From NCBI GenBank assembly GCA_910579325.1, contig CAJTTU010000077.1, forward strand, positions 1 to 17,076: a stretch of DNA of 17,076 nt. The letters run 5' to 3'. The DNA is from an uncultured Lachnospiraceae bacterium. GTDB lineage: Bacteria > Bacillota > Clostridia > Lachnospirales > Lachnospiraceae. A program made the position numbers and the translations under genes. Under the pieces are notes generated by a model. It did not search any database. It was not told the origin of the DNA and saw only the letters and a list, made by a program, of their open reading frames with translations. Shown in pieces: positions 6,651 through 13,069 of the stretch; within the stretch, counting starts at the first letter, position 1, and every line of letters begins with the position of its first letter.

Positions 6651-7352
6651 TTATTTAAACAAACTGACCGCATCTTTCAGCCGCATCTTCCCTTCATACA
6701 GGGCATCATCCAGCACCACGCCAAATATACCCGTCTCGTTGATCTTTTCCAGTTCCTTTAATGTCATGATTTTCCCCGATATAATCACTTCTATACCGGT
6801 TATATCGGAAATCTCCGCCAAAAGCTCCAGGCTGTTACCCGACATCACGCCCATAGGCGACACATCGTGAAAAATCATCCTGGAAATTTTCATCCGCCGC
6901 ATCTCCATACAATAGTTCAGCAGCATCTCAAAGCCTCCGGTCTCCCGCTCCCCATATACCAGACGTCCGTCACTGATATGGACGCTGACAATCAGACGGT
7001 TCGCTCCGAACAGCTTCACCGATTCCTTTACAAAGCCGGGACTAAGCATGGCTTTTGTCCCAATCACAGCCCTGCGGATCCCGCAATTCATGGCAAACTC
7101 AATCTCTTTAAAGGTGCGGATCCCTCCGTACAGCTGCAACGGCACCGGCAATGCGTAAGCGACTGCCTTAATCGCCGCCGTATTAATGATATGCCCGGTC
7201 TTAATGCCGTCAATATCCACAAGATGAATCCCGTCCGCCCCCTCATCCATCCAGTGCAGCGCCGTCTGCTCCGCGTTTGACAGGCCGGAAAGGCCTGTTT
7301 TTAATTTTCTGCATTGTCCGTTTACAATCTCTACGGAAGGGTATATTTTCAT
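6651..7352 (-). CDS. HisA/HisF-related TIM-barrel protein, probably not a functional HisA
   Basis: The 233 residues follow HisA over the whole barrel: IYPSVEIVNGQC, GADGIHLVDIDGIKTG, a conserved phosphate-binding LYGGIRT (75-80) and RRAVIGTKAM. Key catalytic positions differ from known HisA: E8 in place of Asp 8, H125 (SVHISDG) in place of Asp 127, and H162 in place of Thr 164 (T. maritima numbering). The second phosphate loop GG is changed to SGKIM. HisA normally isomerises ProFAR, and loss of both acids makes that activity unlikely. It could be a scaffold or regulatory partner, or have a changed activity. ATG 7352 sits 5 bases after GAGG; the GTG at 7358 overlaps that site. It lies between hisB and the HisF-like::HisIE fusion. 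Confidence 0.85.
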   Translation of the reverse strand: MKIYPSVEIVNGQCRKLKTGLSGLSNAEQTALHWMDEGADGIHLVDIDGIKTGHIINTAAIKAVAYALPVPLQLYGGIRTFKEIEFAMNCGIRRAVIGTKAMLSPGFVKESVKLFGANRLIVSVHISDGRLVYGERETGGFEMLLNYCMEMRRMKISRMIFHDVSPMGVMSGNSLELLAEISDITGIEVIISGKIMTLKELEKINETGIFGVVLDDALYEGKMRLKDAVSLFK

Positions 7353-7405
7353 TTCCACCTCTTATTTTCAATGCCGCATCTGCCGTTTCACGATATGTCT
7401 TTGCT

Positions 7406-8017
7406 TTACAGGCTGCCTTTCGTGGACAGAACATTACTGATTCTGCCGTCCAGCCCTGACGCTTCGTCCAGCGCTTTCGCAAAAGCCTTGAACACTGCCT
7501 CTGCGATATGATGGTCATTTTCACCGTAAAGCTTTTTCATATGGAGATTCATCCCGCAGGAATAGGAAATCGCATAGAAGAATTCCTTTACCATCTGCGT
7601 GTCAAATTCTCCGATCCGCTCTCCCTGGAACGAAACGTCATATACAAAATAAGGGCGGCCTGACAGATCCAGCGCGCACAGCACCAGCGTCTCGTCCATC
7701 GGCAGCATGATGGAACCATACCGCCGCACCGCTTTTTTTCCACCTAACGCCTGTCTGACGGCCGTACCCAGGACGATACCGGTATCCTCGATCGTATGAT
7801 GACAATCCACATGAAGATCGCCCTCTGCCTCCACTTTCAGATCAAAAAAGCCATGTCTGGAGAAGCTCTCCAGCATATGATCAAAAAAACCGATTCCGGT
7901 ATGTATTTCCGCCGTCCCCGCCCCGTCCAGATTGATTGTCACCGTAATCGCCGTCTCGCCGGTTTTTCGGCTGACCGTCGCCTTACGCTCCGGAATAAAT
8001 GCGGCTGATTTATCCAT
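7406..8017 (-). CDS. hisB: Imidazoleglycerol-phosphate dehydratase HisB
   Basis: HisB removes water from imidazole glycerol phosphate to give imidazole acetol phosphate. The protein has the manganese-binding and catalytic motifs of the family: HTGIGFFDHML, DCHHTIEDTGIVLG and GENDHHIAEAVFKAFAKAL, and the usual C-terminal LSTKGSL. At 203 residues from ATG 8017 it matches the monofunctional bacterial enzyme; there is no fused histidinol phosphatase. The frame is open to an ATG at 8056 (MKRGRERKEEM...), but AAGAGGA lies 10 bases before 8017, while the 8056 ATG has only a poor site. ATG 8026 is also possible, with tight spacing. About 120 bases separate it from hisG, the widest gap between hisG and the cluster end. 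Confidence 0.94.
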   Translation of the reverse strand: MDKSAAFIPERKATVSRKTGETAITVTINLDGAGTAEIHTGIGFFDHMLESFSRHGFFDLKVEAEGDLHVDCHHTIEDTGIVLGTAVRQALGGKKAVRRYGSIMLPMDETLVLCALDLSGRPYFVYDVSFQGERIGEFDTQMVKEFFYAISYSCGMNLHMKKLYGENDHHIAEAVFKAFAKALDEASGLDGRISNVLSTKGSL

Positions 8018-8139
8018 AAAAACCATTTCCTCTTTTCTTTCGCGTCCTCTTTTCATCCTGCAAGGACACTCTTCATTTTACATTTTACTATGTCTGCCTC
8101 AATCTTCTATCCCTACTTTATCCTAACTTGAAACGAATG

Positions 8140-8790
8140 TCAATGCTTCCCGTCTGTCAGCAGCCCTCTCAGTCCGGTCAGAATCCGGTTAATCCGCTCA
8201 TATTCCATCTTCATACTCACCTGATTGACCACCACTCTGGCGGACAAATCGCAGACCTCTTCAAGCACATCCAGGCCGTTTTCTCTAAGCGTAGTGCCGG
8301 TTTCCACAATATCCACAATGACCTCCGACAGCCCTACTAACGGCGCCAGCTCGATGGAGCCGTTCAGCTTGATAATCTCCACGGTCTGATGTTTTTGATT
8401 GTAAAAATATTCTTTGGCGATATTCGGATATTTGGTGGCCACCCGGATCAGCTCCCGATGCTTTAACAGCTCCGCGGCGCCTTTCGGGCCGCAGACGCAC
8501 ATCCTGCACCGGCCCATTCCCAGATCCAGCACCTCATACAACTTCCGCCCGGCTTCCAGAATCGTATCCCGGCCCGCCACGCCCAGATCTGCCGCGCCAT
8601 ATTCTACGTAGGTGGGCACATCCGTCGCCTTCGCCAGGAAAAATTTCAGTTTCAGTTCTTCATTGACGAAAATCAGCCGTCTCGTTCCTTCTTCCTTCAT
8701 CTCCTGGCAGGTGATGCCGATTTCTTCCATCAGCTTCATCGTCTGATCCGCCAGCCGCCCTTTGGGCAGCGCAAATGTGATGTACCTCAT
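8140..8790 (-). CDS. hisG: ATP phosphoribosyltransferase catalytic subunit HisG, short form
   Basis: HisG joins ATP and PRPP in the first step of histidine synthesis. The 216 residues begin with the typical ITFALPKGRL and contain YGAADLGVAGRDTI, RVATKYPNIAKEYF and the PRPP loop DIVETGTTLRENGL. The C-terminal allosteric domain of long HisG is absent, so this is the short form that needs HisZ, which is encoded two genes upstream. ATG 8790 follows GAGGAG with about 5-base spacing. That ribosome binding site lies inside the final codons of the lipoprotein gene, whose stop is 2 bases before the hisG ATG, so translational coupling is expected. Confidence 0.95.
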   Translation of the reverse strand: MRYITFALPKGRLADQTMKLMEEIGITCQEMKEEGTRRLIFVNEELKLKFFLAKATDVPTYVEYGAADLGVAGRDTILEAGRKLYEVLDLGMGRCRMCVCGPKGAAELLKHRELIRVATKYPNIAKEYFYNQKHQTVEIIKLNGSIELAPLVGLSEVIVDIVETGTTLRENGLDVLEEVCDLSARVVVNQVSMKMEYERINRILTGLRGLLTDGKH

Positions 8791-8792
8791 CT

Positions 8793-9818
8793 TTACTCCT
8801 CAATAAACTCCCGTCTCTCAATTAATTCCCCGTCATCATCATACTCATAAATGAAATAGCACTGCAGATTCCCGTCTTTATCATAAAAATTGTCTCTGCT
8901 GCGCTTCCCCTCGGAATCCGTCTCAAATGTCCAATAACTGCGCAGCTTTCCGTCCGGACCGTAGAGACTGTGCTTTCTGATCTCTCCATCCCCGTCATAC
9001 TCATAGGTATAATATGCCTTTAATCGATTATCCGAATCGTAATACTGCTCCTTGACAAGATTTCCATCCTCATCGCGCTCATAGGTTTTCGCGCTTTCCA
9101 ACGCGCCGTCATGGTTATATCTTTCTGTTTTAACCCGCTGTCCGCCGCTGTCATATGAATGGGCAATTCTGTATAACGCGCCGTCCTTCTCCTCATACCC
9201 GAAGGTATCTGTCAGATTCCCCTCCTTGTCATAAGCAACCTCGATTTCATCCGTCTGAATGCCTGCGCCGTCATATACTGTGACATAGCTTTTATGACCG
9301 GTCTCGTCGTAATAATATTCATGATACCAGACCAGATTCCCCTCCTTGTCATAGCTGGAAAGCTTTCTTAACTGATCCTGGGAATCCCTGATCGTTCCGC
9401 TTTTAACCTCTACAATCTTATCGGAAATCTCTCTGTCGCCATCCGTTTTCTCCATCCCTTCACTCAGGATTTCCAGCGCCCTGTCATAATCTTTGCGCCG
9501 AATGGAGAGATCGGCCAGTCCCAGATACTCCTCGGCAAAGGAGTCATCCAGGCTAACTGCTTTCTTATAATCCGCCTCGGCCGCCGCCATATGGATCGCC
9601 GTCTCGCCGCTGCGGGCATGGGCATCGCCTCTGGCGATATAGATTTCCGGATGCTCCGCCTCAGCCTCAGCCGCCTGGGTAAACAGCTCGATGGCATCCT
9701 GATACCTTTTTCCTTCCAGATACTCCAGCCCCCTGTCATATGGGTCCCGCCAGTCCGGCTTCCGTGCGCATCCGGTAAACAGCGCTATCAGCAATAAAAA
9801 TAATCCCGCTTTTCGCAT
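8793..9818 (-). CDS. Lipoprotein with N-terminal TPR repeats and C-terminal YD-like repeats, embedded in the his cluster
   Basis: The 341-residue protein starts with a short lipoprotein signal ending LFTGC (C17). Residues about 24-125 form TPR-like helices, with YDRGLEYLEGKRYQDAIELF, PEIYIARGDAHARSGE, ADYKKAVSLDDSFAEEYLG and DYDRALEILSEG. Residues about 155-337 hold eight or so imperfect repeats of 20-24 residues with a core of the type Y(D)xxGxL, for example YDKEGNL, YDSGGQRV, YDSDNRL, YGPDGKL, YDKDGNL and YDDDGEL. The repeats resemble RHS/YD or MORN-variant antitoxin-like repeats. It should be anchored outside the membrane. ATG 9818 has GAGGAGGAG just upstream; the frame opens at an ATG at 9899 without a site. 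Nothing links it to histidine synthesis chemically, yet it lies between hisZ and hisG and nearly touches hisG. Function unknown. Confidence 0.88.
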   Translation of the reverse strand: MRKAGLFLLLIALFTGCARKPDWRDPYDRGLEYLEGKRYQDAIELFTQAAEAEAEHPEIYIARGDAHARSGETAIHMAAAEADYKKAVSLDDSFAEEYLGLADLSIRRKDYDRALEILSEGMEKTDGDREISDKIVEVKSGTIRDSQDQLRKLSSYDKEGNLVWYHEYYYDETGHKSYVTVYDGAGIQTDEIEVAYDKEGNLTDTFGYEEKDGALYRIAHSYDSGGQRVKTERYNHDGALESAKTYERDEDGNLVKEQYYDSDNRLKAYYTYEYDGDGEIRKHSLYGPDGKLRSYWTFETDSEGKRSRDNFYDKDGNLQCYFIYEYDDDGELIERREFIEE

Positions 9819-9910
9819 AGTCTCCTCCTCACCCGTTTTCAGCAGATTCCAATCCGCCGGTTTTTCCTTCAAACAGTTTAACCCTGCCCCATTTATCATG
9901 GACGATATGG

Positions 9911-11176
9911 TCAGTCTGTCAGCCTGATCTTTCTGACCTCATTCTCCACAATATGGAAGATACTGTCCACTCCGATCCGCTTCCCATATTGAATATATTC
10001 TTCCAGGCTATGGTCCTCTAAATGATAAATAGCCAGCCGTACTCCTTTTTGGCGCAGCTCTCCGGCCAGGGAAATCCCCTGCTCCATCTGTCCGACGCCG
10101 CAGACCACCAGCACATCCGTTCCCTCTGTCCGGACTCTGATCTTCTGCCGTTCCATAGCGGTCAGCAGGCCGTCCACGGAAATCTTGAACCCCACCGAAG
10201 GACGGTCTTTTCCAAACTGAGCCATCAGCGTATCGTACCGCCCGCCGGAGACGATGGTATCGCCGGTTCCGTAAGTATATCCTTTAAAAATCACGCCTGT
10301 GTAATACCTGTATGTAACCATCATGCCCAGATCAAAGGAAACATACTTCTGCAGACCGTATGCTTTCAAAATCTCATAAATATTTTCCAGACGGTTCACC
10401 GCCTCTATTGCGGCGGAAGCTTTATCTCCGGCTTTAACGACAGCGGTCTCACGGCTTCGATTTACGCCTTTTCCGGCCAGCAGTTCCCTGGCCAGCGTCA
10501 GAGATTCCTCCGTGCCGAACAGCTGGGGCAGTCTCCGGAACAATTCTTTTTTCTCCTCCGCTACGGACATCTGAGAAATCCGGGTCTCAATGCCGAAATA
10601 ATTTTTATTATCAAACAGACCGCGCAGTTCCTCTCTGTCTTCCTCCCGGATACCCGCTTCCTCCAGAAGTCCGTTGAAAAATCCGGCGTGCCCCAGCTCA
10701 ATCTGAAATTCTGTCAGTCCGGCATTCAACAGGCAATGAATCACCAGCGCCACCATCTCCGCGTCAGCCTGTACGCCGCCATCTCCGATCAGCTCCGCCC
10801 CGGCGTCGGTGCATTCCTTTAAACGGCCCTGATAGCTGGAATTGTTCGTGTAAGTGCTGCCAAGGTAACACAGCCGTACAGGGATCGTTTCCTCCGCATA
10901 ATATTTGGCGGCACAGCGGGCGATAGAGGGCGTCATATCCGGCCGCAGCACCAGCGTATTTCCCTCCCGGTCAAAGAATTTAAACATATCCTTTGACGCC
11001 ACGCTTCCCCGCTCCCTGCGGAAAATATCAAAAAATTCAAAACCCGGCGTCTGGATATCCCGGTAGCCGTACAGATTCATGGTTTCCCGGATTTTCCGCT
11101 CCACCGTCAGCTTCCTGGCGCATTCGCCGTTATAAATGTCCCGGACACCCTCCGGGGTATGCAAAAGCTGTTCCAT
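9911..11176 (-). CDS. hisZ: ATP phosphoribosyltransferase regulatory subunit HisZ
   Basis: HisZ is a histidyl-tRNA synthetase paralogue that activates short HisG and carries the histidine-feedback site. The 421 residues show the synthetase-like core: TPEGVRDIYNGE at the N-terminus, LRPDMTPSIARCAAKY, a motif-2 region RLCYLGSTYTN...GRLKECTDAGAELIG that departs from the tRNA synthetase consensus, and VSGGRYDTLMAQFGKDRPSVGFKISVDGLL. A short alpha/beta C-terminal domain follows. The linked short hisG and the altered motif 2 support HisZ rather than HisS. AAGGG lies 8 bases before ATG 11176 and 2 bases before the alternative ATG at 11182, so 11176 is preferred. It is the first gene of the his cluster, behind a structured leader. 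Confidence 0.92.
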   Translation of the reverse strand: MEQLLHTPEGVRDIYNGECARKLTVERKIRETMNLYGYRDIQTPGFEFFDIFRRERGSVASKDMFKFFDREGNTLVLRPDMTPSIARCAAKYYAEETIPVRLCYLGSTYTNNSSYQGRLKECTDAGAELIGDGGVQADAEMVALVIHCLLNAGLTEFQIELGHAGFFNGLLEEAGIREEDREELRGLFDNKNYFGIETRISQMSVAEEKKELFRRLPQLFGTEESLTLARELLAGKGVNRSRETAVVKAGDKASAAIEAVNRLENIYEILKAYGLQKYVSFDLGMMVTYRYYTGVIFKGYTYGTGDTIVSGGRYDTLMAQFGKDRPSVGFKISVDGLLTAMERQKIRVRTEGTDVLVVCGVGQMEQGISLAGELRQKGVRLAIYHLEDHSLEEYIQYGKRIGVDSIFHIVENEVRKIRLTD

Positions 11177-11191
11177 TTTCATTTCCCTTCT

Positions 11192-11275
11192 GAATTATAA
11201 TTCCGCAACTCCCTTCCAGGTCCCCTGGATCCGGAAGGATTCCCGGCCACGTACCATGTCCGGAAATCCTTCCGG
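11192..11275 (-). promoter_or_regulatory. Structured leader of the his cluster: nested and alternative hairpins
   Basis: On the minus strand CCGGAAGGATTTCCGG (11260-11275) and CCGGGAATCCTTCCGG (11231-11246) are inverted copies with one mismatch (a G-U pair in RNA) and a 13-nt loop. Each arm is itself a 6-bp palindrome, so two small hairpins compete with one 16-bp hairpin. CCAGG-GGA-CCTGG (11216-11228) and the perfect palindrome GAATTATAATTC (11192-11203) follow before the hisZ ribosome binding site. No T-run or T-box consensus is visible. Confidence 0.5.
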
Positions 11276-11309
11276 GGCTTGTATGGTCCGTTGCTGTTTT
11301 TATATATTA

Positions 11310-11858
11310 TTACTCCGCAGCTTCGATATTCCTTTCCTCCAGATCCCGTTTCAGGGCTTCCAGATAGTGGACCGGCACGCCTGCGTAAGCGTGAACTTCA
11401 TAATCCGGATCAATCTCCGTAAGCAGAAAGCTTTTTCTGCCCCCCGCTTCTTTTCTGCGCCAGAAATCCAGCAGCCGTCGAAAAGGCAGATAAATAAATC
11501 TTTCCAGATGCGTATAATACAAAATCAGAAAAGCAACGCCGCCCTGCCGCTCAAATTCCTTCATAAACCGCACCTGATGCTCATGGACATTCTGTAAGGG
11601 AAACGTATCCGCATGACACTCCTTGGCGTCAAAGCAAACCGGAATTCCCTGCGCAACGCCGATATAATCGACCGTACTCTTCTGATCGAAATAAGCCAGC
11701 GTGATATGCCTGTGCTCCGGGTCGATCTTTACCGGCTTAATAGGCGTGGGAACCTTCTGGATCAATGCCAGATGCTTATCCCGGTATTTTTCATTGCCAT
11801 AATTAATCAGCTCCTCCAGGGATGAACCCCGAAGACCCCTGGAATTCCATGTAGCCAT
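11310..11858 (-). CDS. recU: Holliday junction resolvase RecU
   Basis: RecU cleaves four-way DNA junctions during recombination and chromosome segregation in Firmicutes. The 182 residues hold the family core: N-terminal WNSRGLRGSSLEELINYGNEKY, then KSTVDYIGVAQG (D64), FDAKECHADTFPLQN (D78, K80) and VHEHQVRFMKEFERQGGVAFLILYY. The second metal ligand position, usually Glu in FEAKE, is Asp here, a conservative change. ATG 11858 follows AGAGGAG closely; the frame extends 7 codons further up without a better site. In Bacillus recU neighbours a penicillin-binding protein gene, but here it lies between an rluA-type gene and hisZ, 73 bp after the former. Confidence 0.9.
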   Translation of the reverse strand: MATWNSRGLRGSSLEELINYGNEKYRDKHLALIQKVPTPIKPVKIDPEHRHITLAYFDQKSTVDYIGVAQGIPVCFDAKECHADTFPLQNVHEHQVRFMKEFERQGGVAFLILYYTHLERFIYLPFRRLLDFWRRKEAGGRKSFLLTEIDPDYEVHAYAGVPVHYLEALKRDLEERNIEAAE

Positions 11859-11930
11859 GTCTCCTCTTTTCTGACGCAAGATTTACCCTGCCCGTACTTA
11901 TCGTACATTTTTGTGGTTGCTTCCATATAT

Positions 11931-13052
11931 TTACTCTTCAATCATACCCTCAGGCGCAGAAATCCCCAGCGCATCTAATATTTTCACAAAACGCGGCTCC
12001 AGCGGCGCCGTAAATTTCTCTCCCGCCAGCCCTGGAAACGGGCAGTTTTCCGTTGGCATAACGAAGACCCCCGCATGAAGCAGCTGTCCTCTCAAACCAT
12101 ATTTCCGGGAAAATTCCCGGTTGATCTCCTGACGGCCGTACTTGGGATCGCCGATAATAAAATGTCCCTCCCCGCTTAAATGCGCCCGGATCTGGTGGCT
12201 CCGCCCGGTAATCAGATCAATTTCCAGCAGCGTACAGCCGCCGCCATAACCCAGCGGACGATAGTCCGTTTCAATGTACCTGGCAGCTTCTCTGCCGCCG
12301 GTATTTTCAGTATTTTTTCTTCCGGCCTCATATACGCCGCCCGGCAAAAAAGTATTCTCTTTATTGAGACGTTCCGGAAACGCGTCGTCCTGATCGGAAA
12401 AGACCCGAACCTGATTTGCCTTCGTATCCTTTACCAGATACCCTTTTAATTGCCTCGCTTCCTTTACATGCCCCCATACCAGAGCATAATACTGCTTTTC
12501 TCCCGTCCTGTCCTTCAAAATCCGGGACAGCCCCTGCAGCCCATTCAGGGAACGGCCGGCCAGCACAATCCCGCTGGTGTTGCGGTCCAGACGGTTGCAG
12601 ACGGAAGGCTTCTGCATCCTGAGCTGCTCCTTTGTCATCCGCCCGGTGTCCAGAAGCCATTCGATCATATGTTCATTCAGAGAGATATCGTCCGGTTTTG
12701 CTTTCTGGGTCAGCATCCCCCAGGGCTTATTCAGTACCAGGATATTCTCATCCTCATACACCAGAGAAAACGAAGGCTTTTTCCCGGAACCGGAGCCTGC
12801 CGGCTTTTCGACCGGAATATCCATGGAGCCGCCCCCCATAAACTTTCCGATCGTGTCTTCCGCCAGATACAGTGTCAGACAGTCCCCCGCCTCCAGCCGC
12901 TCCGAACCTTCCGCTTTTTTCCCGTTCAGCACAATATTTTTCTTTCTCAGCATTTTATAGAAAAAGCTTTTGGGAGCCAGACTCATATATTTCCCCAGAA
13001 ATTTATCCAGCCTCTGCCCCGCCTCCAGCCCGGTAATCTCGATTGTTTTCAT
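11931..13052 (-). CDS. RluA-family 23S rRNA pseudouridine synthase
   Basis: This enzyme converts uridine to pseudouridine in structured RNA. It has an N-terminal S4 RNA-binding domain (about residues 11-60, AGQRLDKFLGKYM...NIVLNGKKA) and a catalytic domain from about 98, beginning YEDENILVLNKPWGML. The catalytic aspartate is D156 in NRLDRNTSGIVLAGRS, where the family usually has HRLD; the His is replaced by Asn. LITGRSHQIRAHL and FIIGDPKYG follow as in RluC/RluD. At 373 residues it is longer than average, owing to a linker (70-95) and an insertion around 235-250. The exact target cannot be told from the sequence. It starts 17 bases after the ygiQ stop with only a weak AGG site, so it probably relies on coupling. 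Confidence 0.92.
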   Translation of the reverse strand: MKTIEITGLEAGQRLDKFLGKYMSLAPKSFFYKMLRKKNIVLNGKKAEGSERLEAGDCLTLYLAEDTIGKFMGGGSMDIPVEKPAGSGSGKKPSFSLVYEDENILVLNKPWGMLTQKAKPDDISLNEHMIEWLLDTGRMTKEQLRMQKPSVCNRLDRNTSGIVLAGRSLNGLQGLSRILKDRTGEKQYYALVWGHVKEARQLKGYLVKDTKANQVRVFSDQDDAFPERLNKENTFLPGGVYEAGRKNTENTGGREAARYIETDYRPLGYGGGCTLLEIDLITGRSHQIRAHLSGEGHFIIGDPKYGRQEINREFSRKYGLRGQLLHAGVFVMPTENCPFPGLAGEKFTAPLEPRFVKILDALGISAPEGMIEE

Positions 13053-13069
13053 ATTTTTAACATACCTGT

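Noticed and set aside
8057..8139. Possible internal promoter upstream of hisB (TTGAGG, 16 bases, TAAAAT on the minus strand)
   Set aside because: The -35 is poor and the region is AT-rich, so a chance match is likely; continued transcription from hisG explains the gene.
11177..11309. T-box riboswitch or His-codon attenuator in front of hisZ
   Set aside because: The region is too short for a T-box, has no T-box consensus (AGGGTGGNACCGCG type), and the small ORF in it has no histidine codons.
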